NCBI GenBank assembly: GCA_029706075.1
Contig: JAINUG010000086.1
Span: 2,789,060-2,853,059 of the forward strand
DNA length: 64,000 nucleotides
Source: Aldrovandia affinis
Lineage: Eukaryota > Chordata > Actinopteri > Notacanthiformes > Halosauridae
Direction: 5' to 3'
Position numbers and translations under genes: made by a program
Shown here: one piece after another, positions 1 through 11,211 of the stretch
Layout of the letters: each line of letters starts with the position of its first letter
Numbering within the stretch: position 1 is the first letter of the stretch
Notes under the pieces: generated by a model
The model's input: only the letters and a program-made list of their open reading frames with translations
Database searches by the model: none
Told to the model about the DNA's origin: nothing

Positions 1-590
1 GCGGTTTCTTTGTCCCAAATAACAAGAAGTTGCATGGCTTTAATATTATATAACAGTGCTTTTAGTTAGTGCTGTCTGTTGTTCAGTATCCATACTGTGC
101 TTAATTAGTTAAACCTCAGACCATGTCTAATGTGAAAAGTGTCCTGTGTTGTGTCCGATTTTTTGTTTTTTTATATTCCACCAGAGGTCACTGTTGTCCT
201 CAGATTGTTTCATGGCAGAACTTTTAAAGCCTTTTTGGTGTCTACCTTACCCTACCTAACCCACCATTGATTTTACCCATTAAAAACGTAATATTTATAT
301 CAATGCTGGTGAAAAACATAAACATATAAAAGTATAGGCTGTTCCATGCCCTATTTCTGGTGTATACTTTAATCCCCAATTAACAATTGCAATACTAATA
401 GCTGTTGTGGTTCTGATGGTACACATTAATGTTCCACAAATGTTACTCTTATGGGTAATTTGTATATGCTGTATGCTATGATGATAAAGCAAAGTTGCTT
501 TTCAGATTTTTTAGCATACAGTATATATACATTATTTGTGTGTGTGTTTATATTGTAGCACTGTTTTTCATCTTGGTACTTCACCACTGA
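1..590. other. AT-rich intergenic DNA, nothing recognised
   Basis: No coding signature or repeat termini are visible. Only short low-complexity T and TG runs occur. Confidence 0.5.
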
Positions 591-1215
591 TTACAATAAC
601 TATCACATGCTATTCAGTTCCTATGACCTACTCAGTGGCCTGCACTTCAGCTGCACTGTTCCATGGTGGCATAACAGGCCACATTGAATAAAATAATGTT
701 TATTGTCTAGTTCATGAAACTCTTGAATCCATTTCAGCATATGGTGCACCTGGTCACCTAAAATTGTTTTGGATTCCTTGACCTTAATTCTACTCCCATG
801 AGATGGCTGCCCATACCATAACAGATCCATCACCAACAGTTGTGAACAGGCAATGTGGGTTTAAGGCTTAGTTTGGCTTTCTCCAAACATAAACCCATTT
901 AGATATAGGAAAAGGAGTAAAGGATGACTCATCAGACCATATTACTTTCTTCCACTGCTCAGAAGTCCAGGTTTTGTGATCATTACACCAGGTTATGCAT
1001 ATGCCATACCATAAATATCAGCTTTATGAAGCTTATGACATACAGTTTTTGTTGAGCCAGGATCACAAAGGTGTAGATTCAGTTCTTTGGTAAGTTTTGA
1101 GGCTGTTGTTTTTTGGTTTATAGAAACAATCCTGTTAAGTGTATGTCTATCCCTGTCAGTGAGCTTCGACTTGCAACCATTGTGTTTCCCCTGTATATTT
1201 TACAGGCTTTTCAGT
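590..1215 (-). mobile_element. Decayed Tc1/mariner transposase relic
   Basis: On the minus strand the segment keeps the signature around the first catalytic Asp of Tc1-like transposases. The plus-strand text near 930-975 (CTCATCAGACCATAT, then TTCTTCCACTGCTC) is the complement of the block encoding the S-D-E motif and a Trp-Lys-Lys-Val stretch, which recurs in the better-preserved copies of this window. A 71-codon open stretch (621-836) encodes W-I-Q-E-F-H and related residues but has no intact triad. No terminal inverted repeats could be assigned. It is an old, inactive fragment. Confidence 0.6.
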
Positions 1216-1379
1216 AACTGTATCTTGTCGATAAGAATTCAATACCCTCTCTTGCCACCAGAGGGAGCTACTATCATTGGTTTGCCATGCCTGGTGAAGG
1301 CACACACTGCCCCTTGGAACTCAATAGATGGTTATAGCCTACAACAAAGCAATTTTAAGTAGGATTGTTACGTGAACTC

Positions 1380-1502
1380 TTGGATCACTACAGCTTGGTA
1401 TATTCTTCCATGCAGTGTAAGGATCATGGTAAGAGGAAAAGTAGCCCTATGAGGCCTGGCTACCCACCTATAATAGCCCCCATAGCCAGCTCCATTTCCT
1501 CA
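1380..1502 (+). repeat. Left inverted terminal repeat of the DIRS-like element
   Basis: It contains GGATCACTACAGCTTGGTAT and later AGCCCCCATAGCCAGC. Both recur in reverse complement at 2989-3115. The inverted rather than direct arrangement argues against an ordinary LTR pair. Confidence 0.7.
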
Positions 1503-1590
1503 TATACCCTGAGGCAATAGAGATCACTGACATAACTCTGTAGTGTTCCAGGTGTTCACATAACTGGTTACAGTGATAAGTATTGATATT

Positions 1591-1626
1591 TTCACTTGCT
1601 TGGATCACTACTGCTTGGTATCCCCT
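1591..1626 (+). repeat. Internal third copy of the DIRS terminal sequence
   Basis: The string CACTTGCTTGGATCACTACT followed by GCTTGGTAT repeats the outer part of the terminal repeats about 100 bp inside the left one. DIRS elements carry an internal complementary region near one terminus, and this copy sits where that region would be for a minus-oriented element. That identity is inferred. Confidence 0.5.
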
Positions 1627-2988
1627 TATACTAAATCATTTCGGTGAGCTACGCATGGTCAGTTTGTAAGAGCTACAGCCTAATGGGCGAATTCACAACA
1701 ATCAAGCACCCTTGTGTCACCATCACTGGAAGTCAGCCAGCTAATGCAAGCCAGCAAGTGCCCCCTGGCAAGCACAAATACACACTCCCTTGTCACCATC
1801 AGACGGTGATGTTTGTGTCACTTGGGGTGTAACCCCAGTGAGTTGAGTGACCGCTGCAGGGTCTGAGGTGGAGAAGACCCAGCAGGATTAGTGATGGGGC
1901 TGCAACCAGGAGGCCATGTTTAGCTTGCAACATGGCTATGGCTAATCCAAGCTAGAGACGGTGGAGGTGGGTCAATATGATCAAAACACAGGCCTGTGGG
2001 AGGCATGCTGTCATGTGTGATGAGTCGATGATCATGACCTAGGAGGGCACCAGTGGCTCTTTTCAGCATTCAACGTGAAGCCTTAGCTCTTGATGTGGAC
2101 CAAGAGAGACTGCATGTCTGCTATGGCTTACTCCCTGGATGAGGCACACACAAACTATTCGTGCAGGTAGTTTAGGACCAACAACCCCTGAGATGTCAGC
2201 AATGCTAAGATGGCGACCATGCACTTGGTGAGCATCCGGGGTTCCAGAGAGAACCCAAAGATCAGGACCTGGAATTCGTAAGCCACTTCCTCGAAGGTGA
2301 ACTGCAAGTATTGCCTGTGGCTCGGATGGACTAAGATGTGAAATTATGCAATTTTCAGGTGTGTTGAACCAATGGCCTCGGTCTATTGCTCGTAGCATGC
2401 GGGTCCGGGAGAGCATCCTGAACTTTAGTTCTCTGAGGCATCCATTTAGAGCTCATAAGTCAAAGATGGGGCGGAAGCCAGCATCCTTCTAAGGTGCAAT
2501 AAAATGTGTTGAATAAAACCCTAATACTGTTTCCAGCACCCAGGTTTTCAATCCTTCTCTGGGTAAATTCGCCGCATCATAGCTTGTTATGGCTAGCACA
2601 CTAGTTTTCCAATCTTCTGGGTGGAAGACCCCAAGCCAGGATTCCTCTACGCGAAATCACCTCTGTGACACAGAAGGCTAACAGATGACCAGGTACTACA
2701 GGCGGTAGACAAACACAATGTTAGACAGCTAGCTAGCTATAATAGCACTGTGCCCTTACACCAGTTCACCACGCCACGTGTGACCTGTGAAAGTTATATT
2801 TTCACAGAACTTTAAACTACTAAGAGGTTTAATGAGACAAACTCCAAACTAAATGGCACAAGCCAAGTCAAACAGATGGACAGCAAGGCATTCTGAGAGG
2901 AGCAAGCTTCTCTTAACTAGCAATGCTAGTGAGTTTACCTTGCACATGAAACACAGAGCTCTTGCCAATCTATGCTTGGAGTAGAAAG

Positions 2989-3115
2989 AGGAAATGGGGC
3001 TGGCTATGGGGGCTACTATAGGCAGATAGCCATCCCTCACAGGACTACTTTTTCTCTTACCTCAATCTTTATGATACACTGAAGAATATACCAAGCTGTA
3101 ATGATTCAAGCAAGT
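2989..3115 (-). repeat. Right inverted terminal repeat of the DIRS-like element
   Basis: Its reverse complement matches 1380-1502, including the block GGGGCTGGCTATGGGGGCTA and the outer ACCAAGCTGTAATGATTCAA. The outer CACTTGCTTGAATCATTACA matches the internal copy at 1591-1626 even better than it matches the left end. Confidence 0.7.
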
Positions 3116-3184
3116 GAAACATAACAGATTTAAAGAATGTAAAAATTAAAAGAGATTTAAATAAAATTAAAGTTATAAAGGAAC

Positions 3185-3900
3185 ACTTTCAGAGTGGTCT
3201 CAGGTGCCGCTCCAGAATCTGTGCTCAATTAGGTTGAGATCTGTTGACTGAGTTGGCCATATGGTTTACATACTTTTCATGCTCATCAAATCATTCATCT
3301 GACAATGCATGTCCTGTGGATGGGGCATTGTCATCCTGGAAGAGACCACTCCCACCAGGATAGAAATGCTTAAACATAGGAATGGCTTTGTATTTATTGC
3401 CATTTACCTTACACTCTAATGGGTTGAGTGGACATAAACCATGCCAGGAAAATGCGCCACATATTTATTTTTATGTTTTTCCTGGCATCTAGAAGCAATG
3501 CATGGACATCATGGTCAAGGAGTATGACCACATCTGCCCCTAGTTGATGTCTTTCCCTCAGATGTCCATGCCAACATTACCTTAGCCACTGTTCCTTGTG
3601 AAACATCAGAAACTGATCCTGAAGCTCCTGAACATCAACACTGAAGCTCTTGCCAAACATGCTCCAACAATCACTACTCTCTTAGAGTATACAGTATGTA
3701 GCCTACTTACTATAGATTTCCTCTTCTAGCCATGGTAGCCAAAATAATGAGCTACTGGGCCTGCCCAGCATTTCTATACATGACCCGTGGCATGATGGGA
3801 TGTTAATTATTTAATTACATCAGGAACCACACCTGTGTGGAAGCACCTGCTTTCAATAGACCATTATATCCCTAATTTACTCAAGTTTTTCCTTTCTAGA
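3185..3900 (-). mobile_element. Tc1-like DNA transposon relic
   Basis: Read on the minus strand, this carries the decayed C-terminal half of a Tc1-like transposase. The block around 3325-3365 (GGGGCATTGTCATCCTGGAA) is the complement of the Q-D-N catalytic region. The end near 3830-3890 (CACACCTGTGTGGAAGCACC, then TTTACTCAAG and TTTCCTTT) resembles the terminal region of a common teleost Tc1 family. No intact reading frame remains. Confidence 0.6.
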
Positions 3901-4059
3901 AAAGGATTTGTCTTTCTGAGGTTGATGGTTATTCCAAATGCATTTACTGCCTTTGTGAAAGAGTTGAAAATGACCTGCAGTGCCTACTCTGTATGTGTTA
4001 GCAGGGCACAGTTGTCCCCAAAGAGAAGTTCCACCAAGTGTTGGAACTCATATAGGTAA

Positions 4060-4275
4060 ATACCCTCCCCCCCCCCCCCCATTAATAATCATGCATGAAC
4101 AAAGGTGCATTATGTAAATTCGTTTGTAAATGCATTTTTGGAGGCTTTATTAGCATGAACAAGTATATTGTTAATTCTTTGTTAATATGTTTATAACTTG
4201 TCTGTTCATGTAACAAAGGCATTAGGCAATGCTAGTTAATGGAACTTATTGTAAAGTGTTACCCATTACCCATAA
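4060..4275. mobile_element. Possible non-autonomous DNA transposon fragment
   Basis: After a poly-C run (about 4067-4080) comes an AT-rich block ending GGAACTTATTGTAAAGTGTT followed by ACCC, which resembles termini of short fish repeats. I cannot pair its ends or see a target duplication, so the class is uncertain. Confidence 0.3.
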
Positions 4276-5339
4276 TAAAACACTGTAGTTTGCATCTTTT
4301 TCTGTTATTCATACTCCCTTTCTGGTTAGCGCTAGAATTATCACCTAGCCTACTCGTGCTTTGCTATGCCTCTCTTGTTATCATTGAAATCATAGATTAC
4401 GTGTGACCTCTGTCACCTCTTGTTAGTTCCACCGGAGTTCACACAGTTTGGCCCATTTGAATGCAAAGTCGATGCAGACTCTCAAGTCTGCTAGACTAGA
4501 ATGCGGCCACAAAGGCACACGAGGACCACAGAGGAGCAAGCTGGATGGAGTGCATTTATACAACATGACATAAAAATCATGTTTAACCAGCTTAATAAGA
4601 GTGAATTAATCCATATTCTGAACAGGTGTATTATGAAACACCATGCCCTACTGTTGTAGAGATGTTAACAGAAAGGAATGGAGCAATTGAGTGGTCTAGA
4701 TAACACTGAGGACCAATTGTGCAATTACAAGGCCAAAATAATGACTATGATGGGTTCTAGCAATATGTTTGTCCTGATGACCATTGGAACATCGTTTCCG
4801 ATCACTACTCTGTGCTGGAAAATTAATATTGACTGGCAGATGGAGACATTTCTCCTTTTCAAGTCAGTCATGAACAGTTAGCACTTAATGCAGAGAACCT
4901 GAATGGTGTGTGTACGGGGAAGGGGGGGGGGGTCTTCAGGCCAGGGCAGAGGTACATTAGTGGGAGGGTTCCTTTCTGAGAGCACTTAACTGGCTAAGAA
5001 TTCAGGGAGGAGGCAGGGGTGAGACAGACAAAGGAAGGCCGAGGTACAAAATTAAAATAATAAGCCTATGTTTCTGCTATTTTAAAAGCAGCACAGTACT
5101 TTCAGCAGAGATGAATCGCATTGTATTGAAATAATCCACGTCCAACAGGGCCCATATGGTTGAGCCATTTACCGAACAGATTGTATGTTGCAGAGGAGGC
5201 CGAGTGCTAATCCCTGTATTTTTTTTAAATCGCACATGGAGCCCAGACCCTATTAGCAGGAATGTGCTGTATCCTGATGGGCTCCACATCTCCTCGGGCT
5301 GCCACAAAAAGTCCTGCCGATGACTGGCACCTCGACTGA

Positions 5340-5850
5340 GCCCCACGTGACCAGCACTCTTATTGATTCCCCTCCAATGCCTAATTCTATTAATCAGGGC
5401 AATTTCCCAGTGGGCAGTGGTTTATTTCTGTCATCAAATGCCTGATGAAATCTTTAGACACCACGTATTAAGGCCAATCACAACAAATAGCTGATAGTGT
5501 TAACATGTCACAAGCTGCGAGGGGGCTGCAGTCCCCTCTAATTTGAAACCAAGTGAAGTGATAATGCAACGAGTCGTCCTTTTGTGTGCGCGCGCATTAA
5601 TGCCTCTGCCTGAGACCGCAATCGACGCCAAATCGACTCCTTCTAATGGTGTGGGAAGGAGATGAAATTGGGGTTATGTTGAAAATAAAGAGGATTGACT
5701 GGCAAACTATAGAGTGACAGCGGCCTTTAATCCATTATTGTTCTTGATGGGGAAAGCTTAATGCAGCTTCATTGTAAATTGCATCTGCATTTTATTCATC
5801 CCTCGATCTCTCCTTTGGCCTTTCTCCCTCTGTCCCCACAGTTACTTTGA
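5340..5850. promoter_or_regulatory. Candidate conserved non-coding element block
   Basis: About 500 bp without repeat signatures or open coding frame. It has a mixed composition rich in homeodomain-type cores (CCTAATTCTATTAATCAG at about 5380, GCGCATTAATGCC at about 5590, CTTTAATCCATTATTG at about 5725). Its texture differs from the AT-rich surroundings. This is typical of developmental enhancers but is inference only. Confidence 0.4.
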
Positions 5851-6399
5851 GAGCAGTTCAGCATTAAGTGCAGTATCTTAACTGATTTTCTTATTGATTT
5901 TGGTTTTCTCACCTAGTTTCCCATTTATAAGTGGTTAAATAGCGTTCCTTAAATTTGTTTTAAGTTACAGAAATCCATTACTGGACTAGGGTTCAAATGG
6001 AATATCAAATTGATTGAAGGATTTTTGTTCACATAATATCAAGTTCAGATGTTGTCAGAAGAACAATTAGGTGTCCGTCAAAAAATATGTATCCCTGCCT
6101 ACATATACTATGTAGGCTACACATAACAAAAAGGCTAGTTGTTATTCAATCTGGAGGCATTCGATTTTTGAAATTGGATTGTTCAAAGTTGAGACCAGAC
6201 TACAAGGTTGTAGAATTAAATAGCATTATAACTAAAGGCAGTGTAAAACGTATTTCATAGATCTCTACTTCTTACCACTCCTCTTCTATACCTTTACTAA
6301 AGTGATCCAAAGGTTTTATTTGTGACCCATATTGATTTCTGCGCCAAACTAATTTAGTTTCTATATAGTTATTTTTATTTTTTTTTTAAATATGTTGTT

Positions 6400-7260
6400 T
6401 ATGATGAGTATCGCTTCTCCATATACACAGATGATTTGCAAAGAAATTTCCTTAGGCGAGTCTATCTGCCCAACAGCATTCCAATATCACGGCAATTAGA
6501 ATCGGAAATGGAAAGATATATTTCTCTGTGCACCGCGCTATGAGTTCCAATCAAGCGGTGAAATGGACGGCACTGGGACGATTTATTACTGCATTAAGAA
6601 ATGTATGGCTTATGTTGGGCTAGGTGTATGTTATTTGTAGCCAGCCCACTGATTTCTAATGCATACCTTATTCCCCGTCTGCTGGCTAGAGCCACCGCTG
6701 TAATAACCACTTGCTTATACATCACAACAAATCACAGAAAAACCCAGAACAAAAACAATCAAGCACGAGCCAGCTTTACACTTCATTGCTATGCATATGC
6801 TGAGTGTTCCAACTACGTCCTTGGTACTGTGGGACATTCGAAATGATCAAATAAAGAAAGAAAAAACGAAATATGCACGGGTCGCGCTCCTAATTTCAAC
6901 GTACACAGTTTTGCATTTGGGGGTAAATCTGCCCGCGTTTTTGCCGAGTTTCTGCGCCTCGTATCCGCGCTGTGAGAAGGCAACAGCTGTTCATTTTGTG
7001 CTGCCTCCACCTCTGTTGACCCCATTTTCCTCGGCACGGTGACAGAGATGGAGGAGAAATTAGTTTTATTACTTGCTCCTGCCGCAGTCCGTCTCTCTGT
7101 GATTCCGCCCATATTCCGTCCATTATGATGCCCCTCTCTCTGATTAGCTTCCACACACTCGCTAACATGCCAAACCACTGCTTCACTTAGGCTCGGAAAG
7201 CTCCAGACCGCAACAGGGGAAAATAAAGACTTCTCCATTACAGGGCGTCCAAGCACAGCA
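6400..7260. promoter_or_regulatory. Candidate conserved non-coding element block
   Basis: A non-repetitive stretch of moderate GC containing open frames in both orientations that overlap each other (minus-strand 147 and 96 codons, plus-strand 81 and 83 codons). None has recognisable domains, and the proteins look like random translation. The lack of stops more likely reflects composition. Candidate regulatory DNA; an undescribed exon cannot be excluded. Confidence 0.35.
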
Positions 7261-7939
7261 CCGGCTCTTATGAAAAACAGGTTATGGATATCCTTTTATT
7301 TCCCTGGCCTTTTTTTGTTATTCATTTGTATACCTGTAGGGTATTTCTCAATGGAGTGAACATTAATGGAAATTATTTCAATTTATAATGTGATAAAAAA
7401 CAACAACAACACTGAATTAGATGATTCACAACCATTGTATTCAGATTATTAGTATTTGATTTGAATAAATACAAAACATTTGCATAAGGCGGATCGTTTA
7501 GCTGATGACATAGCCTATCTTTAAATAATACAACTGTGTTCCAAACGGAATATAGCAGTTTACAGACTGCCAACCAATTCACTTTATTTGCTTCTGGCTA
7601 ATTTGTGAATTCAAGAAGCAGCATTAAAGAAATGTAAGGGTTTAACAAATTGCCTTAAATCTGATGTAATTCCGTTTTTCTTGCATAGCTACTTCATCAT
7701 GAGTTCACTAAGAAAGTTAAAACAAGTAATTAATAATCCAACTAGTTTTTCCTATTCTAAAGTGGAATTTTATTCTTTATTAATTGGTAGCTAAGAAGTC
7801 AACCTGACTGGTTTTTTTAAATGGCATTCCGCATCAGCTGAAGTGTTTGTGGTTTTTGTAGGAGCCCCCTGGGCATTTTGGCTTCATTCAGCAGCTGGAA
7901 GAACTGATTATCTTTATTCTGACATGGTTGGAAAACCAC

Positions 7940-8810
7940 TGTTAAAAGCAAAAACACATTTATAAAATGAGTCATGTAAACTGCAGTTTTACTAGGCTAG
8001 CTATCTAGGTAGACAACAAACAAGGTTTGTGAACATATTTCAGTGAACAAACTAGATAGCCAGAATTGTTATACTATAGCAAGCTAGCTAGCAGTTACAG
8101 ATGAAACTGCAATAACATCCATCCATCCATTATCTAAGCCGCTTATTCCTGGTCAGGGTCGCGGGGGGGGGGCTGGAGCCTATCCCAGTATGCGTTCCGG
8201 GCGAGATGCAGGAATACACCCTGGACAGGTCGCCAATCCATCGCAGGGCACACACACCATTCACTCACACACTCATACCTACGGGCAATTTAGACTCTCC
8301 AATTAGCCTAACGTGCATGTCTTTGGACTGTGGGAAGAAACCGGAGTACCCGGAGGAAACCCACGCGGACACGGGGAGAACATGCAAACTCCGCACAGAA
8401 AGGCCCCCGGCCTGGATTCGAACCTGAGACCTTCTTGCTGTGAGGCGACAGTGCTATCCACTGCACCACCGTGCCGCCACTGCAATAACATGTTACCCCT
8501 AAAAAGAATGAATAACATGTTTATAAAATATTAAACTGTTGACAATATAATTATAGCTAACTAGCTAGACAGGAAGCAAAGTTTGTGAACATCTTAGTTT
8601 GCTAGCTAGCCAGCATTGGCACTGTAGCTAACTATGTCATAGCTAGAACTATCTATATTTAGCAGTTAGAGAGGAAGCCACAATCTCATAGTATCCCTTC
8701 AAAAGAAAGAGGAACATGTGTATAAAAGACCAAACTGTCATTTAAACTGCAGTTTAAAAAGCGAGAAATCAAACAAGGTGTAGGAATTGTAACTTTTAGC
8801 AAGGGAGCTA
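7940..8810 (+). repeat. Diverged tandem repeat of about 190 bp, interrupted by a SINE
   Basis: Three imperfect units start near 7955, 8515 and 8713. Shared landmarks are ACAT-TTTATAAAA, AAACTG-AGTTT, CAAACAAGG or GCAAAG followed by TTTGTGAACAT, and clustered GCTAGCTAG/TAGCAGTTA motifs. With the SINE at 8119-8478 removed, the period is about 190 bp. Confidence 0.5.
8119..8478 (-). mobile_element. tRNA-derived SINE with RTE-type 3' tail
   Basis: On the minus strand it begins GGCGGCACGGTGGTGCAGTG, has an A-box-like region and the B box GGTTCGAATCC, continues through a body with TGCATGTTCTCCCC and GGGTTTCCTCCGGGTACTCC, and ends in a (GGAT)n/(CATC)n tail preceded by GACCAGGAATAAGCGGCTTA, a tail typical of RTE/Rex3-mobilised elements. 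It is flanked by a perfect 13-bp target duplication ACTGCAATAACAT (8106-8118 and 8479-8491), so the copy is full length and young enough to keep its duplication. Confidence 0.85.
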
Positions 8811-9087
8811 AGGGTAGGGTTGCCACCTGGACACCCCGTTGAAACAGAAACGGGACACCGGACCATTCAAATTTTGGTTCTTGTTCTTTGTTCTTGTCAT
8901 GAACAGAGTGATACATGAAACAAAATTTGGGAGAGTAAATTATAACATAAAAATTGCAATTTAATGTTTTTTTGTATTGCATTTGTATTTTTGTATATAA
9001 TTATATTTAGTTCACCGGAGAGTGTGCCAGTAGTGCCAGTAGACCACACACACCACAATTGTGGTCCACTGAACAGCACAAGTAGGT

Positions 9088-9125
9088 TAATATATATATA
9101 TATATGCAGAGTATATACATATATA
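9088..9125. repeat. TA microsatellite
   Basis: Simple (TA)n tract with interruptions. Confidence 0.8.
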
Positions 9126-9439
9126 CTCTTTGTTTTTATCTATATTGTAATTTACAGGGGCATGTAACATTATTAGTAGCTATAATCTATAATCACAGAT
9201 TTGAATGCAACATTATGTTAACATTAACAGAAAGTTAACATTATGCACAAAATAAATAATATTTACAGAATTAACCTTTGACAAATTGATCAGAGCACAC
9301 TTGAGGGTAAGGGGACTCCATGCCACAGGCGTTTAAATAAACATTTAAATGCCATTTATTTACCTCCCTGGCTGAGGTTACTGCCAATTATGCATTGCCC
9401 TGCTGTGCTGCTGGCCACAGTTTGCATTGGCATGGTCTA

Positions 9440-9950
9440 GATTCAATAGCAGACCATGGGGCTCATCCACACACTAGAACAGTGCCTTAATAGGGCACAC
9501 AAATTGCATCATTAGACCGCCGACTACTAAAACATTATGATTGAGTGGAAACAGGTGTTGACTATTGAAGGGTTGATATATTTAGGGCCTGTGATACCGG
9601 GAGGGGTGGAGGGAGCAGTAGAGAGGGCTGCTCCTCCTCTTTGGCTGCTGTCAGGTGTTGTTCCCTCCCTAAGCTTACAGGACCTTGGCCATCAGTAATC
9701 CGCTCCGGTGTTGGTTATTGCCTTCATTAGGCCTATAAAAGCACAGCCTGCCATGCCTAGATGAGGCTTTTGTTTTCAGAACTTGGAGGACTTTGTGCTA
9801 TCTTTTCGTTCTTACTCTCAGCTACAGTGTTTATTTTGGCTTTATTTTCTGACATTTTATATGTTTGTTTGACTACCCCCGGAAATGGGAAATAAAAGGG
9901 CCATTGCCCCACCAGAACCCTTTTTTTCCTATAGTGAACTGAACAGTAGC
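9440..9950 (+). mobile_element. Candidate LTR-like or promoter-bearing repeat
   Basis: A segment with a good TATA box (CCTATAAAAGCACAG near 9732), pyrimidine-rich downstream DNA and a polyadenylation-like AATAAAAGG near 9890, in the order U3-R-U5 expected of an LTR. No TG...CA ends or target duplication could be fixed. It could instead be an orphan promoter. Confidence 0.3.
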
Positions 9951-10851
9951 AAGCATACAGGCTAAATCACGAATAATTACAACCAAATAACAGATGGCAC
10001 ATGGGTATTTGACAAAGCAAGACATCTAGTTATCTAGCTAATAATGTAGATATAGTATGAAAACATGTACATTTCAAACAAACAAACAGCCAGTTAACTA
10101 TAGCCTGCAACAACCATTGATGCAACACTGCTGTGTTGCATTGCTACCAGGAGGAACATTTCAGTTTGCTACTTTGAGACATTTCCCCTCCTCTTGTGAT
10201 GAAAATAAGTAATAGTAAAGTTGCATAAAGACATTTTGTTTGTGCTACCGCCGTTTGTATTCTATTCTTATTGAAGCACTAAAATATGGATTGAGTCCGA
10301 TAGTGTTACAGAATGTTAGTGCTAATTTTGACAAGAAATGTAGCCTATAAATGAGTAAACAATAGCTTACCTTATTTTGAGTCGCTTCACAAAACCTCCA
10401 TAATCAGGCTGGATACAGTTTTTCGCACAGTAACTTTTCGCTACTAAAGGGCTTGACTTCATTGTAACTGTACAGCTCCATTGTAACTTCACAGTCTGTC
10501 CTATGACAATCTTTTGCAAATAAAATGTTTCTATCCATGTATGTGACTTAATAATTGAATTCTAATTGGTGTAGCAAAGGCATAAACTTCCTCAATATAT
10601 AAACCATGTTCATGTTGTAGGCTAGTTTAAAGGGCCTCTGACTGTCCCATCTGGGAAATGTCAGGATCGACACATGAATGTGCTTACAATAGGAATATAC
10701 AGTGAGCACCATAATTCATTGGACAGTGACACATTTTTTGTTATTTTGGTTCTGTACTCTAGCACTTTGAGTTTGAAAGGATACAATGACAATGAGGTTG
10801 ACGTGCAGACTATCAGCTTTAATTTGAGGGTATTTTCATCCATATCCATGT

Positions 10852-10999
10852 GGTTCTCTGTGGCTCAGTTGGTAGAGCACAATGTTGGCAATGCTTAGGT
10901 TTTGGATTCAATCCCCACTGGGGCCACATATACTGAAAATGTATGCATTCACTGCTGTAAGTCGCTTTGGATAAAAGCGTCTGCTAAATGGCGTATATT
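10852..10999 (+). mobile_element. Short tRNA-SINE with L2-like tail
   Basis: It has the A box TGGCTCAGTTGG, the B box GGATTCAATCC about 40 bp downstream, and the tail CTGTAAGTCGCTTTGGATAA continuing AAGCGTCTGCTAAATGG. The tail matches the LINE at 15226-15945 and the SINE at 12195-12410. It interrupts the left inverted repeat of the surrounding Tc1 element and is flanked by ATATCC-type repeats. Confidence 0.8.
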
Positions 11000-11211
11000 A
11001 TATCCTATGAACCATTTAGAAATTAATTTTGTACATGGTCCCCCCATTTTAAGGTACTACAAGTATTTGTTGAATTGGCTTCACAGATGTGTTTCGTTAG
11101 GCAGGTGTATTCATTTGTGTTGTTAGTGAATGCAGAAGAGAGCTGTTGATGTCTAGTCTTGATTCTAGACTTTGCAATTGCCTTTGGAGATTGTTGTTGG
11201 GGTGTGACAAC

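Larger units (their letters stand above)
1380..3115 (-). mobile_element. Degenerate DIRS-like (tyrosine-recombinase) retrotransposon
   Basis: Two features are seen together. First, inverted terminal repeats: 1380-1502 is matched, with divergence, by the reverse complement of 2989-3115. Second, a minus-strand reverse transcriptase relic between about 2560 and 1990 reads, with stops and frameshifts, as FYSTHFIAP, then AGFRPIFDL and ALNGCLRELKFRML, then RAIDRGHWF, then YLQFTFEEVAYEFQVL, FGFSLEPRMLTKC and finally LNYLHE where the catalytic Y-x-D-D box should be. This motif order (FYST-FIVP, G-RPI-DLR-LN, D-W-F, YL-F-F, FGLS-PR-FTK, YLDD) is that of DIRS-type reverse transcriptases. At about 1.7 kb against 5-6 kb for complete elements, it is internally deleted. 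The YLDD-to-YLHE change and several stops show it is dead. No tyrosine recombinase or methyltransferase domain was seen. Confidence 0.78.

Noticed and set aside
3835..4059. 74-codon open frame MWKHLLSIDHY
   Set aside because: It begins in the terminal region of a Tc1 relic (the CACCTGTGTGGAAGCACC motif) and has no domain.
8378..8480. tRNA gene suggested by A/B-box-like sequence
   Set aside because: It is the tRNA-derived head of a SINE with a flanking target duplication; no complete tRNA cloverleaf was apparent.
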